A stretch of DNA of 64,000 bases from Prochlorococcus sp. AG-347-J20 (GCA_003281485.1 QCBW01000004.1:32505-96504); one strand, 5' to 3'; positions 21,382 to 33,824 are shown, counted from the first letter of the stretch. The notes: generated by a model from the letters alone, not told the origin. Program-made: numbers and translations.

Positions 21382-23394
21382 TTAAAAACCAAATATAGCA
21401 ACTAATAGAATTACCCCTCCAAATACAATAAGAGCATAAAATTGCGCCCTGCCAGTCTCAAAATATTTTAAGCCTTCCCCACTACCTAAAGTTAAAAGCC
21501 CAGTAAGATTGACAACGCCATCAACAACCTTAGAATCAACTTCTAAAACTTCTTTAGCAAGCTTTCTACTTCCCCTAACAAAAAGTTTATCGTTCAAATC
21601 ATCTAAGTACCATTTATTTCTTAAAAATTGATTTATATTAGGAAACTTTTTAGCAAATAAAACTGACAAATTAATTCTTTTCACAAAATATGCCTGATAA
21701 GCAATAATAATTCCAGTAGATGCAATAATTACTGACGCTATCGCTAAAGGCAAAAATTCTTTTAATTCGAAAGCTTTTGCAGCAGTTTCTGCCTCTTCAG
21801 GATCTAGTAAAGTTGCAATCTTACTATCCCATGGAAATCCCATTAAACCTATTATTACTGAGGGCACAGCTAAAAATACCAAGGGGAATGTCATGGACCA
21901 AGGAGACTCATGTATAGAGCCTTGCTCTTGATGCTTTTCGTGCTCTTCTTGATTATCCTCATCAAGATTTGATTGAGAAGCAATTAAAATCTCTTTTTGT
22001 AATTCTTTATTCTCCCCCCTGAAATCTCCTTCAAACGTCAAGAAATAAAGTCTAAACATGTAAAAAGCAGTCATACCAGCTGTTAAAAACCCTACAAACC
22101 AAAAAGCTGGAAATGATATAAATGCATTTCCGAGTATCTCGTCTTTACTCCAAAAACCTGCTAAAGGAGGAATACCACTAATTGCTACACAGCCAATAAA
22201 AAATGTTGATGATGTATAAGGCATTTTTTTTCTTAAACCACCCATCAATCTCATGTCTTGAGCCAATACAGGCTGATGTCCAACAACCTCTTCCATAGCA
22301 TGTATTACAGAACCAGATCCCAAAAATAGCATCGCTTTAAAGCAAGCATGAGTAATCAAATGAAAAATTCCTGCTACGGGAGCTCCACAACCCATCGCAA
22401 GCATCATATAACCAAGCTGAGAAACAGTGCTATAAGCTAAACCTTTTTTAAGATCCATTTGAGTCAAAGCAATAGAAGCGCCTAAAAAACAAGTAATGGT
22501 TCCAACTAAAGCAATAATGAACTGAATAGAGGGAAATAATACATAAAGAGGTTGTAATCTAGCCACTAAAAATATACCTGCTGCAACCATTGTTGCTGCA
22601 TGAATAAGTGCAGAAATAGGAGTGGGTCCCTCCATCGCATCAGGTAACCATACGTGAAGAGGAAACTGAGCAGATTTTGCCATTGGTCCTAAAAAAACTA
22701 AAAAACAAAGGAGTAAAGCAGCCCAAATGGGTATTGAATTATCGGATAATGACTGAGATATTCCCGTAGCAATTTCATTAAAATCAAAACTATTAGTTGC
22801 CCAAAATAGACCAAGAATACCAAGTAATAATCCAAAATCACCTACTCTGTTCACTACAAATGCTTTCTGTGCAGCGTGGGCAGCTCCTTCTCTGTCGTAC
22901 CAAAAACCAACCAATAGATAAGAGCACATTCCAACTAATTCCCAAAAAACGTAAATCTCTAACAAATTTGGACTAATTATTAATCCCATCATTGAACTAC
23001 TGAATAAGGCTAAATATGTAAAAAATCTGACATAACCCTTATCATGCGCCATATAACCATGAGAGTAAATCATCACAAGCAATGTAATGGTAGTGACTAA
23101 AGCAAGCATTACACTACCCAAAGGATCAAGGATAAAGCCCATTGGAATTGTAAAATCTCCAGCATTTGCCCATACAAATAATTTCTCTACAGATTGAAAA
23201 CCGTTAATTTGTTCAATCAGAGCTTTATAACTGATTACTGCAGAAATACCAACGAAAGAAATGAGACCTATAGAAACAATTTCTCTAGAATTATTAATTT
23301 TTTTGTTAATGCTAATAAGTCCTAAACCAGAAAGAACCGCTCCAATAAGCGGAAAAACAGGAATTAACCAGGCAATTTCTGAAGCTTGAGGCAT
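21382..23394 (-). CDS. ndhF: NAD(P)H-quinone oxidoreductase subunit 5
   Basis: HVWLPDAMEGPTPISALIHAATMVAAGIFLVARL; 670 aa. Confidence 0.96.
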   Translation of the reverse strand: MPQASEIAWLIPVFPLIGAVLSGLGLISINKKINNSREIVSIGLISFVGISAVISYKALIEQINGFQSVEKLFVWANAGDFTIPMGFILDPLGSVMLALVTTITLLVMIYSHGYMAHDKGYVRFFTYLALFSSSMMGLIISPNLLEIYVFWELVGMCSYLLVGFWYDREGAAHAAQKAFVVNRVGDFGLLLGILGLFWATNSFDFNEIATGISQSLSDNSIPIWAALLLCFLVFLGPMAKSAQFPLHVWLPDAMEGPTPISALIHAATMVAAGIFLVARLQPLYVLFPSIQFIIALVGTITCFLGASIALTQMDLKKGLAYSTVSQLGYMMLAMGCGAPVAGIFHLITHACFKAMLFLGSGSVIHAMEEVVGHQPVLAQDMRLMGGLRKKMPYTSSTFFIGCVAISGIPPLAGFWSKDEILGNAFISFPAFWFVGFLTAGMTAFYMFRLYFLTFEGDFRGENKELQKEILIASQSNLDEDNQEEHEKHQEQGSIHESPWSMTFPLVFLAVPSVIIGLMGFPWDSKIATLLDPEEAETAAKAFELKEFLPLAIASVIIASTGIIIAYQAYFVKRINLSVLFAKKFPNINQFLRNKWYLDDLNDKLFVRGSRKLAKEVLEVDSKVVDGVVNLTGLLTLGSGEGLKYFETGRAQFYALIVFGGVILLVAIFGF

Positions 23395-23427
23395 TTTTTA
23401 AAGAATTTATAATTAGATTTTAAACTG

Positions 23428-24156
23428 TCAATTGAGAAATTCCGACAAAAATGATGAATTAAATGTTTTAACAGCAATATTTATATACTGATGCGACCAC
23501 CAAAGGAATCCAACTGCAATCAATATTCCAAGTTGAGATAGCTTAAAAAATTCATTTATTTTAATTTTTTGCCTTCCTTCAAGTATTGCTACAAATGGGA
23601 CTATGGAAGTATTTTGCTTGAACTTTTCAAATTCTTCTCCAAATCTTTTTTCTAGTCTCTTATCCCCATGCCAAATAGCAAAAAGATGATGCAAAATTAA
23701 GCCAATAGAGGTCACTAATGTAAATGAAGTGCCAATCCATAAAGTATGGGCAATACACCAAATTATCTGACCAAATGCTTGTGGATGTCTAGTAATTCTC
23801 ATTATTCCAGTGCCGTAAATTCGGACTTTAGGTTTTAATACTGAAGGAATTTCCAACAAATTATATGTGGCGGGATATAAAAATAAAAAACTTATTGCAG
23901 TTAAAATCCAAACTACTACGAATATGAAATTACTTCCTTGAAAATTCCACAATCTAATTCCGTCATATCTGTGAGCTAAAAAATAGCTAATCAAGATAAT
24001 TGCAGATGGCAAACTTACAGAAACAAAACATAAACGCCATAACCTTGGCCCCATCATAGATTCTGCCTTAACTCTCAAAGCGGCTCCACCACTATGAATT
24101 ATTGCAAAAATCAAAATCAATAAAAGGATGACAATAGAAGTTTCGTGAATCTCCAT
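23428..24156 (-). CDS. NnrU-family membrane protein, candidate 15-cis-zeta-carotene isomerase (Z-ISO-like)
   Basis: Polytopic; IIHSGGAALR, GIMRITRHPQAFGQIIWCIAHTLWIGT, LHHLFAIWHGDKRLEKRFG. Confidence 0.75.
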   Translation of the reverse strand: MEIHETSIVILLLILIFAIIHSGGAALRVKAESMMGPRLWRLCFVSVSLPSAIILISYFLAHRYDGIRLWNFQGSNFIFVVVWILTAISFLFLYPATYNLLEIPSVLKPKVRIYGTGIMRITRHPQAFGQIIWCIAHTLWIGTSFTLVTSIGLILHHLFAIWHGDKRLEKRFGEEFEKFKQNTSIVPFVAILEGRQKIKINEFFKLSQLGILIAVGFLWWSHQYINIAVKTFNSSFLSEFLN

Positions 24157-24238
24157 AAACTAAGATTATTCAAATAAATTAATCCTTAACAAGAAAGCTT
24201 ATTAGTACTAGAATTATAAATAACTGTAGGCACAATAG

Positions 24239-25183
24239 ATGCCAGAATTACCTTTTACTCTAGACCAATTAAGAATATTAAAAGCTATAGCAGCTCAAGG
24301 AAGTTTTAAAAAAGCTGCTGATTTGTTGTATGTAACCCAACCTGCTGTAAGTTTACAAATACAAAACTTAGAAAAACAACTTGAAATAACTATTTTCGAT
24401 AGAGGAGGTAGAAAAGCTCTCTTAACTGAAGCAGGGAGACTACTACTTGAATATTGCGAACGAATCTTGAATCAATGCGATGAAGCTTGCAAAGCTATTG
24501 AAGATTTAAATAGTTTAAAAGGTGGGACGCTTGTTGTCGGAGCCAGTCAAACAACAGGAACTTATTTAATGCCTAGAATGATAGGACTATTTAGACAAAA
24601 ATACCCTGAGGTATCTGTTCAACTTCAAGTTCACAGTACTCGAAGAACCGGATGGAGCGTTGCAAATGGACAAATTGACTTAGCAATTATTGGAGGACAA
24701 TTACCTAGCGACTTAGAAAACTTACTTCAAATAATTCCATACGCTTCAGATGAATTAGCACTAGTCTTGCCATCTAAACATGTTCTTTCTAACAAAAAAG
24801 AACTTCTAAAAGAAGATTTATATAAGCTCAATTTTGTAACGTTAGATTCTCAATCAACAACAAGAAAAGTTGTAGACAAACTTCTTCAAGATTCTGGACT
24901 TGATATTCATAGATTAAAAATTGAGATGGAACTTAACTCTCTTGAAGCGATCAAAAATGCGGTTCAGTCAGGTCTTGGAGCTTCTTTTTTACCTGTCGTT
25001 TCAATTGAAAGAGAATTAGAAGCTGGGACAATCCACAAAGCATTCGTTGCTGACTTAGAGGTTAAAAGAGAACTCAAGCTAATTACAAATCCCTCAAGAT
25101 ACACCTCAAGAGCATCTGAAGAGTTTAAGAAAAATATTTTGCCACAATTTGCAAGTTTAGAGAGCCCATTAAGGAAATTGTAG
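24239..25183 (+). CDS. LysR-family transcriptional regulator (RbcR/Ycf30-like)
   Basis: [48 protein letters not shown]. Confidence 0.9.
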   Translation: MPELPFTLDQLRILKAIAAQGSFKKAADLLYVTQPAVSLQIQNLEKQLEITIFDRGGRKALLTEAGRLLLEYCERILNQCDEACKAIEDLNSLKGGTLVVGASQTTGTYLMPRMIGLFRQKYPEVSVQLQVHSTRRTGWSVANGQIDLAIIGGQLPSDLENLLQIIPYASDELALVLPSKHVLSNKKELLKEDLYKLNFVTLDSQSTTRKVVDKLLQDSGLDIHRLKIEMELNSLEAIKNAVQSGLGASFLPVVSIERELEAGTIHKAFVADLEVKRELKLITNPSRYTSRASEEFKKNILPQFASLESPLRKL

Positions 25184-25188
25184 AGTTT

Positions 25189-25812
25189 TCAGAACTGAAT
25201 TGCTTCTCTATTGATTCCTACTCCCCCATCTTCGGCTTGTCCATCTCCTTTTATTATGAATTTATTTTCATTTACATCAGTCTGATAAACACACTTAACG
25301 ATTGGTTTATCTCTTATGGATCCAATATATGCAAAGGTATTCATCCTTTGCTTACATTCTCTTACATCTTCATTGCTGATGGCTCCTTGTTTTTGTAAAA
25401 CTGTCCAATTCTCCCTTCTTATTACGCAACCAGGTTGAAGGGCTGGTTGTGTAACAAAACTAGTTGATGGATTCAGAGTGGTATACATTTCAACATCAAT
25501 TACAAAAGCGCTTGCTCCCCACTGTCTACAAAATTCAGGATCTGGAACAGCCATATCTAATTGTTGTTGACTAGCTATATTGCCTTGTCCTCCATCTGTT
25601 GTACTAGTAATTGCGCTACCAATTCCAACTCCTAGAATTAAGACTCCAGCAAGAACAGCTATTGTTCCTGTATTGAAATTAATTTTTTGATCAGAAGAAG
25701 TAGGTAATCTATTATTTCTTTGTGGATAAGGATCAATATCTCTTGAATTAGAAGGATAATAACTTCTATTTGAGTCTCTCCTAGGCCTTCTGTTAGAGAA
25801 TGGTTTTTTCAC
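25189..25812 (-). CDS. DUF3172-like cyanobacterial membrane protein
   Basis: Basic N-terminus, one TM ([20 protein letters not shown]), [26 protein letters not shown]. Confidence 0.75.
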   Translation of the reverse strand: MKKPFSNRRPRRDSNRSYYPSNSRDIDPYPQRNNRLPTSSDQKINFNTGTIAVLAGVLILGVGIGSAITSTTDGGQGNIASQQQLDMAVPDPEFCRQWGASAFVIDVEMYTTLNPSTSFVTQPALQPGCVIRRENWTVLQKQGAISNEDVRECKQRMNTFAYIGSIRDKPIVKCVYQTDVNENKFIIKGDGQAEDGGVGINREAIQF

Positions 25813-26156
25813 AATACTTCTTTTGTCTTAGGTAGTCCCATTGAATAATTCATCACCCTACAATCTGGGTTATAGCTTAATTTGCCAATCTGAAGCAAAT
25901 ATTTAATTAAGCCTTCAATTTCTGATCCTATTTTTCGGAGTTCATAATCATCTAAATTCTTACCTGCTCTTTCACTTATTAACTCATTAAATTTCTGATT
26001 TATTTTGTTTAAAGATTCTTCATTCCAAATAAACTCATTATCAGGATCTAAATCGAGAGTAAGTTTGTTGGGATGAAATTTTAATTCTTCTTCAACAACT
26101 TCAGCTGTAAAAATCCTTACGTGTCGGGTTGTGGATTTTAAAAGCATTTTTTCCAT
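25809..26156 (-). CDS. ndhM: NAD(P)H-quinone oxidoreductase subunit M
   Basis: [32 protein letters not shown]; 115 aa. Confidence 0.92.
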   Translation of the reverse strand: MEKMLLKSTTRHVRIFTAEVVEEELKFHPNKLTLDLDPDNEFIWNEESLNKINQKFNELISERAGKNLDDYELRKIGSEIEGLIKYLLQIGKLSYNPDCRVMNYSMGLPKTKEVL

Positions 26157-26216
26157 AATTTTACGAAATAACCAACGAAAAAAACTAATATGTTCTAACT
26201 TTAATGTAACTTATAA

Positions 26217-27644
<1,428 letters not shown>

Positions 27645-27679
27645 TAACATAATCAAACTCTAAATTCAGCTAAAACTTT

Positions 27680-28588
27680 TTGAAAAATTCATTTTCTCAA
27701 CTAGATCAAGCATATGAAATATGCCGTAAAGAAACTCAACAGTGGGCTAAAACCTTTTACTTGGGGACTCTTTTATTGCCTGTAGAAAAAAGAAAAGCTA
27801 TTTGGGCTATTTATGTATGGTGCAGAAGGACAGATGAAATAATGGATAGTTTAGAAGCCTCAACTAAATCACAGGCTGAACTTTCTGACAATCTAGATGC
27901 ATGGGAAGAAAATACAAAAAATGTATTTAGAGGAAATATTAAATCCAAATTAGATGCAGTTTTATTAGATACTATCAAAAAATATCCACAAAATATCCAA
28001 CCCTACCTTGACATGATAGATGGTCAGCGAATGGATCTTAATAAATTTAGATACAAAGATTTTGATGAATTAAAACTATATTGTTATAGGGTCGCAGGGA
28101 CTGTTGGTTTAATGACCCAGAATGTCATGGGGATTGATAGTGCCTATACATCTGCGCCATGGAGCGCTAAACCTGACCCCTCAGAGGCAGCTATAGCCCT
28201 AGGAATTGCGAATCAATTAACAAATATATTGAGAGATGTCGGAGAAGATAGAGAAAGGGGAAGGATTTATCTTCCACAATCGGATATTGAAAAATTTAAT
28301 TACTCTGAAGAAGAACTTTTAAAGGGAGAAATAAATCAGCAGTGGAAAGCTCTAATGAACTTTCAATTATCAAGAGCTCGTGATTGGTTTCAAAAGTCAG
28401 AGGATGGGATTAAATGGTTATCATCTGATGCTAGATGGCCTGTTTGGACGTCTTTACGTCTTTATAGGGGGATATTAGATTCTATTGAAAAATTAGATTA
28501 TGATGTATTTAATAATAGAGCCTTTGTAAAGAATTCAGTGAAAGCTTTTGAAATTCCAATATCTTTCTTAATTTCTCGAATTAAATAA
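27680..28588 (+). CDS. crtB: phytoene synthase
   Basis: YVWCRRTDEIMD, LTNILRDVGEDRERGRIYLP. Confidence 0.98.
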   Translation: MKNSFSQLDQAYEICRKETQQWAKTFYLGTLLLPVEKRKAIWAIYVWCRRTDEIMDSLEASTKSQAELSDNLDAWEENTKNVFRGNIKSKLDAVLLDTIKKYPQNIQPYLDMIDGQRMDLNKFRYKDFDELKLYCYRVAGTVGLMTQNVMGIDSAYTSAPWSAKPDPSEAAIALGIANQLTNILRDVGEDRERGRIYLPQSDIEKFNYSEEELLKGEINQQWKALMNFQLSRARDWFQKSEDGIKWLSSDARWPVWTSLRLYRGILDSIEKLDYDVFNNRAFVKNSVKAFEIPISFLISRIK

Positions 28589-29005
28589 CTAAGCAGGGGT
28601 CTTCTGGTTCGCCAACAAATCTTTTAATTTGGATAGTTCTCCAGCCCATCTTGGATCAGGCGCTTCAAGATTAGGAGCGTCACTATGCACAATTTTCTTG
28701 AATTCTTTCCTCTTCCTGTTCTTGTTTAGGTTTCCACCATTCTTTTTATTAGCAGAATCTTTCTTTTCTGATAACTCTACTCTTAATTTAGATCCATTAA
28801 ATTCAAAACCATTTAGTTTATGAATTAATAAATTAGCATTCTCTTCATTGTTAGTTGTTGCGAAACCAAACCCTCTGCTTTCCTTAGTCTCCTTATCTAA
28901 AACTGCTTTAAATCTAATCGATTCAGAAAATGATTTTAAAAGGGTATCAAATTCTTGTGGATTAAATCCTTGTGGTAAGTTGCCAATGTAAATGCGAATG
29001 CTCAT
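28589..29005 (-). CDS. RRM RNA-binding protein
   Basis: IRIYIGNLP (RNP2) and SRGFGFAT (RNP1). Confidence 0.92.
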   Translation of the reverse strand: MSIRIYIGNLPQGFNPQEFDTLLKSFSESIRFKAVLDKETKESRGFGFATTNNEENANLLIHKLNGFEFNGSKLRVELSEKKDSANKKNGGNLNKNRKRKEFKKIVHSDAPNLEAPDPRWAGELSKLKDLLANQKTPA

Positions 29006-29063
29006 AAATTTTTAAAAATGATTTTGAAGTCTGAACTTCTAAACAAAACTAAGCTATGTGTAT

Positions 29064-30281
29064 TTAATCACATTTTGGCGCATTTTGTTTAATCCATCTC
29101 TTTGCTTCATAAATTGCTTCATCAAAATTATTCAATCTTTTATATGCAAGCTCCTTTGAAAGATATTGTAAAAGCTCACCTAAAACAGGGCCATCAGATA
29201 TTTTTAAATTTTTTTTAATTACATCACCATTAAGTAAATTGGAGGGATGGAATAATTTATCTTCCTTGTCACGCCATCTATTTAGCCAATCGAAGCGCAA
29301 ATTTTGAGGTAAATAAAAAATAAAAGATGGGAGAAATTTCTCTAATTCTTGATGTAATTTAAATCTCTCTAATTCGTTTAACTGGTTGATATTTTTGTTC
29401 TTTAAAAAAAAGTGCCATTTTCGCAATAACTTAGTTTTCGCAATTTGAGCTTTACTAAATTTAAGTTTTTCAAGAGATAACACATCTAAAATTTGGGCAA
29501 TAAAAAATAATGGTAAGAATTGTTCCTGTTCTTCATGATTTAATTCTGAATAATTAATTTTTTTTAAATCCAAAAAAAAAGAATCTTCGTAGAGGGTATC
29601 TGAACCAAATATGTTAAATTTCTTGATCAAAATTAAAGCATCAATGGCATTTTTTCCATTTACTATTTTCTGTATTTCATAATTAACCCTTTCTTTAGCA
29701 ACCAGACGTAGTTTCTCTTTATTTTTTTTTATAAAAGTAATTAAGTTGAAATCAATTCTGAAATTCAACTCTGAGACAAACCGAAAACATCTTAATATTC
29801 GCAAAGGATCATTCAGTAAATTAATTTCTGAATGCGTTCTTAGAAATGAAAATTCAAGATCTTTTAGGCCATTCAATGGATCATACAAACATTTTTTATC
29901 AAATAAAAAAGCAATTGAATTAACTGAAAAGTCTCTAGACCTCAAATCTCCTTCAATGGTAGATGAAACCTGATTAGCAATATCAATATAAATATTTTTG
30001 AATATTATTCTTACTACTTCTCTTTTTTTATCTAAGATTATTAATTTAGATTCAATATTATCTGAAATTTCTTTCCCAATTTCAATTGCATTTAAAGGAA
30101 CCACAATATCAACATCTACCTCTTTTGAAATTCTTCCCAGAATAAGATCCCTTATGTAACCACCAACCAAATATGATCCTTCAGGTAAAAAAGGTAAAAT
30201 GCAATTCCAATTATGAAATTTAATACTTTTTTCTAATTTATTTATTATTGTTGTATGATCTGTTTGTATATTATTTTTCAT
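29064..30281 (-). CDS. tRNA nucleotidyltransferase / poly(A) polymerase family
   Basis: SYLVGGYIRDLILGRISKEVDVDIVV, LRSRDFSVNSIAF, DPLRILRCFRF. Confidence 0.92.
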   Translation of the reverse strand: MKNNIQTDHTTIINKLEKSIKFHNWNCILPFLPEGSYLVGGYIRDLILGRISKEVDVDIVVPLNAIEIGKEISDNIESKLIILDKKREVVRIIFKNIYIDIANQVSSTIEGDLRSRDFSVNSIAFLFDKKCLYDPLNGLKDLEFSFLRTHSEINLLNDPLRILRCFRFVSELNFRIDFNLITFIKKNKEKLRLVAKERVNYEIQKIVNGKNAIDALILIKKFNIFGSDTLYEDSFFLDLKKINYSELNHEEQEQFLPLFFIAQILDVLSLEKLKFSKAQIAKTKLLRKWHFFLKNKNINQLNELERFKLHQELEKFLPSFIFYLPQNLRFDWLNRWRDKEDKLFHPSNLLNGDVIKKNLKISDGPVLGELLQYLSKELAYKRLNNFDEAIYEAKRWIKQNAPKCD

Positions 30282-30298
30282 TTCACTGGATAGTTATT

Positions 30299-30550
30299 AT
30301 GTGCATTTGCATCAACTGTAAATGGGTTGATAGATGCATCACTTATCATGATGTTGAGAATAATCATGGTGTTGATAATATTTGTGATGTTCCTGATTTT
30401 AAAGCAAAAAACCCATTAATTCATGTCAATATAGCTAAAGATAATAATGGAGATTATAGATCCGATTGGGATGTTCAATCTTGTGAAAGTTTTGTAAATG
30501 AATTTGGTAAGTGGTCTAAATGTAATCCAGGCGCTGAATTGCCTGTTTAA
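30299..30550 (+). CDS. ycf34: Ycf34-family protein
   Basis: MCICINCKWVDRCITYH; 83 aa; start moved to internal ATG from ORF start 30248. Confidence 0.88.
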   Translation: MCICINCKWVDRCITYHDVENNHGVDNICDVPDFKAKNPLIHVNIAKDNNGDYRSDWDVQSCESFVNEFGKWSKCNPGAELPV

Positions 30551-30559
30551 AGTTTACTG

Positions 30560-31213
30560 ATGACGAATAATTGTAAACAAAGTCAAAAGTACCCTACATT
30601 AGTTATTCATAGCACAGACAATTCCTTTGGCTTTGGATATAGAAAAAATAATAACCTGGAATCTGATAAATTATTTATAAAAAATTTTGATAATGACTTA
30701 TGTAATACCTTAATTAATGACTTTAACAAATTTATTTCTAAAGAAAGTTTGCAAAAAGTTAAAAAGATATCTGTCAACATAGGGCCAGCAAATTTTAATG
30801 CTTCTCGGCTTATAGTAGTTTTAGCAAGAACCATCTCGCAACAAATAAATTGTCCTTTAGATAGTTTTAGTTCATTCGAAATAATGGCCAAAAGAATTGC
30901 ACACAAAAATAATATACTTACTGACAAACAATCATTCTGGATTTACAAAAAATTAAAACGAGAAGGTTACATCGCAGGTAAATATGAAATTTGTGATAAA
31001 AACCAAAAAAATGCTGATCTTGTTACTCGAGAAATTGTGGTGCCAAAAGTTATTAAAGAGTTGAGAAGTCAAGAACTTTTTTTTGAAGCAAATTACGAGG
31101 ACGAAGAGGATTTGAAAGAATTATTAAATTTATCAAATAAAGATTTCTTAAATGAGAATTTAAATTCATGGCAAAAAGTTTTGCCACTTTACCCTATTTC
31201 TCCTATTAACTAA
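30560..31213 (+). CDS. TsaB-like protein (t6A biosynthesis), divergent
   Basis: TLVIHSTDNSFGFGY, VNIGPANFNASRLIVVLARTISQQINCPLDSFSSFEIMA matches the TsaB layout with altered GPGSFTGLR. Confidence 0.7.
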   Translation: MTNNCKQSQKYPTLVIHSTDNSFGFGYRKNNNLESDKLFIKNFDNDLCNTLINDFNKFISKESLQKVKKISVNIGPANFNASRLIVVLARTISQQINCPLDSFSSFEIMAKRIAHKNNILTDKQSFWIYKKLKREGYIAGKYEICDKNQKNADLVTREIVVPKVIKELRSQELFFEANYEDEEDLKELLNLSNKDFLNENLNSWQKVLPLYPISPIN

Positions 31214-31222
31214 TTGAAAGAT

Positions 31223-31843
31223 TTATGAAATCAAATTATTAATTTGATCTTGAAGATGCATCGTTACAGAATGTAGATCATCTCTTGATGAACTTTGTGG
31301 AGGTTGAACAGGTTTTCCAATTTTAATAACTATTTTTGAGAAGAAAGGAAAAAAGAATCTAAATCTTATGAGTCTGTGTGAATTAACTATTGCAACAGGC
31401 AATAATAATTTTTGATTTTTAAATGCTAACAATGCAGCTCCTTGTTTTGGCTTATTAACTCGGCCATTCTTTTGTCGAGTACCATCAATAAAAATTCCAA
31501 TACAATTATTATTCGATAATTTTTTACATGCTATTTTAATGGTATTTTTATCGGCAATTCCTCTCCTTACGGGATATGCTCCACAAGCTTTGATAACAAA
31601 TCCAAGGAAGGGTATTTCGAAAAGTTCTGCCTTGGCCATAAAAGATATATTTCGTCCAAGTGCATGACCTAACAAAGGAGGATCAAGTAAAGATCCATGA
31701 TTAGAAACCATTATAAAGGATTCTTTTTCCGGAATATTATCTCTACCTATTAACTGACCTTTAAATATAAATTTATAAATAGGAAATACAAAAAGTTTAC
31801 TAACTAATTGATAGATTAATTTTTGAATAATATCATTTTTCAT
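31223..31843 (-). CDS. plsC: 1-acyl-sn-glycerol-3-phosphate acyltransferase
   Basis: VSNHGSLLDPPLLG (HX4D-like), FIDGTRQKNG. Confidence 0.92.
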   Translation of the reverse strand: MKNDIIQKLIYQLVSKLFVFPIYKFIFKGQLIGRDNIPEKESFIMVSNHGSLLDPPLLGHALGRNISFMAKAELFEIPFLGFVIKACGAYPVRRGIADKNTIKIACKKLSNNNCIGIFIDGTRQKNGRVNKPKQGAALLAFKNQKLLLPVAIVNSHRLIRFRFFFPFFSKIVIKIGKPVQPPQSSSRDDLHSVTMHLQDQINNLIS

Positions 31844-31848
31844 ACGAT

Positions 31849-32745
31849 TTAATAAGATAGTTCTTCAGAAGAAGAAACTTGAGAAATTCTGACATCTTTA
31901 AGATGTCTTTTTCCTAAACCGCTAAGTACACTTGAAGGGCCAATTTCAACAATATGAAGATCATTATCTTTTGCCATTAAGTCCATAGTTTCTCGCCATC
32001 TCACTCCATTGCACATTTGCTTCTCTAATCTAATTTTAAGCTCATTTGGATCGCTGCAAAGTGAAGGTTGATAATTACTTATAACTGGAAAAGAAGGATC
32101 CTTAAATTTTATCTGTTTTAAATACTGAGAAAATTTTGCTGATGGTTCATTCATAAATGGTGAATGAAATGCACCTGAAACATTTAATTTCAAGAATCTT
32201 TTACAAGAAATTTCTTGAGATAAATTTTCTAGTGCTTTATTAGATCCTGATAAGACAACTTGGGAAGAGCTATTGTCATTAGCAATAACAATATCATCAA
32301 TTTTTTGTACTAATAAATCTAGTTGATTTCTATCAAAACCAATTACAGCTGCCATAGATCCTTCCCCAGCATTAACCATTAATTTAGATCTTTCTTTTAT
32401 AAGTGATACACAATCTTCGAACGAAAAAACATCTGCACAATACAGTGCTGTTATTTCTCCAAGACTATGCCCAGCAACGTAATTTGGTTTGAAATTATTT
32501 TCCTTCAACGCATCTAATAAAATCGACTCAACTAAAAAAAGGCAAATTTGCGTATTTCTAGTGTTATTCAAATCATTGAGAGGATTTTGGGGTTCGGAAC
32601 TTAACTCACAAATTTCAAATAAATTTCTGTCAAATATCTCAGAAGCATAATTAAACCTCTCCTTTGCATTTGGCAAGTCCTCAATTTGTTTCGCCATTCC
32701 GATCTTTTGTGAACCCTGTCCAGGGAATACCCATGCAACTGTCAT
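31849..32745 (-). CDS. fabD: malonyl-CoA:ACP transacylase
   Basis: WVFPGQGSQKIGM, VAGHSLGEITALYCA. Confidence 0.97.
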   Translation of the reverse strand: MTVAWVFPGQGSQKIGMAKQIEDLPNAKERFNYASEIFDRNLFEICELSSEPQNPLNDLNNTRNTQICLFLVESILLDALKENNFKPNYVAGHSLGEITALYCADVFSFEDCVSLIKERSKLMVNAGEGSMAAVIGFDRNQLDLLVQKIDDIVIANDNSSSQVVLSGSNKALENLSQEISCKRFLKLNVSGAFHSPFMNEPSAKFSQYLKQIKFKDPSFPVISNYQPSLCSDPNELKIRLEKQMCNGVRWRETMDLMAKDNDLHIVEIGPSSVLSGLGKRHLKDVRISQVSSSEELSY

Positions 32746-32763
32746 AATTTTCCTATTTTGTTT

Positions 32764-33771
32764 TTAACCCCATTTAATAAGGGCTGCTCCCCAACTTAGC
32801 CCAGCACCAAAACCACTTGTGGCAATAATATCATTTTGTTTAATTCTATTATTTCTAATAGCCTCATCTATCATTAATGGAATAGTTGCTGCTGAAGTAT
32901 TGCCATATTTTTCTAAATTGCTGAGAATTTTTTCTCTAGGAATTTTTAATCTATCTCCTACAGAATCCAATATTCTTTGATTAGCCTGATGCAATACTAG
33001 CCAATCAATGTCATCAGAAACATAGTTCATTTTTATAAACAACTTTTCAAGAATTATTGGAACTTCTCTAACGGCAAATTTATAAACTTCCTGACCATTC
33101 ATCTGAATTGAAGAAAAACCCCCACTTAAAAAATTAATATTATCAATAATTGAATCCTTATTAGTTTTTGATGAAAGATTAAGAAAAGAACCTCTTTCTC
33201 CATCTGTTTTCATATCAAATCCTATAAAATTATCAAATTCATTTATGGCTTCAATTGCCAATGCACCCGCGCCATCTCCAAAGAGAATACAACTTCTCCT
33301 ATCATTCCAATCAACAAAGCTTGATAATTGATCTGCTCCAATAACAATTGCCCTTTTAAAACTACCCCCTTTTAAAAATTGTGAGGCTGTTATTAAGGCG
33401 AATAAAAAACCACTACAAGCTGCAGTTAAATCAAAAGCCACAGCATTACAGGCACCCAATTTAGCCTGAATAGAAGGCGCCGAACCAAATAAATCATTAG
33501 GAGTAGAAGTAGCTAATACTATCAAATCGATCGTTTTAATATCCCAATTAGCCATTTCAATCGCATTTAATGCCGCCTTATAACCCATCTCAGTGACATT
33601 ATCTCCTAAGCTAGAAATCCTCCTTTCAGAAATACCCGTTCTTGATTTTATCCATTCATGACTTGTATCTACCTTTTGACTAATTTTTTGATTGGTCAGT
33701 ATTTGATCAGGCACATAACTTCCACTTCCTTTAAATGAGACTCCTATCTGATTAAACTGTATTCCTTCCAA
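32764..33771 (-). CDS. fabH: 3-oxoacyl-ACP synthase III
   Basis: DLTAACSGFLFAL (Cys), LHQANQRILD, YGNTSAATIPL. Confidence 0.97.
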   Translation of the reverse strand: MEGIQFNQIGVSFKGSGSYVPDQILTNQKISQKVDTSHEWIKSRTGISERRISSLGDNVTEMGYKAALNAIEMANWDIKTIDLIVLATSTPNDLFGSAPSIQAKLGACNAVAFDLTAACSGFLFALITASQFLKGGSFKRAIVIGADQLSSFVDWNDRRSCILFGDGAGALAIEAINEFDNFIGFDMKTDGERGSFLNLSSKTNKDSIIDNINFLSGGFSSIQMNGQEVYKFAVREVPIILEKLFIKMNYVSDDIDWLVLHQANQRILDSVGDRLKIPREKILSNLEKYGNTSAATIPLMIDEAIRNNRIKQNDIIATSGFGAGLSWGAALIKWG

Positions 33772-33824
33772 AAGAATTTTTTAATTACTTATATAAGTCA
33801 ACCATAAATTTGACGCAATATGTT

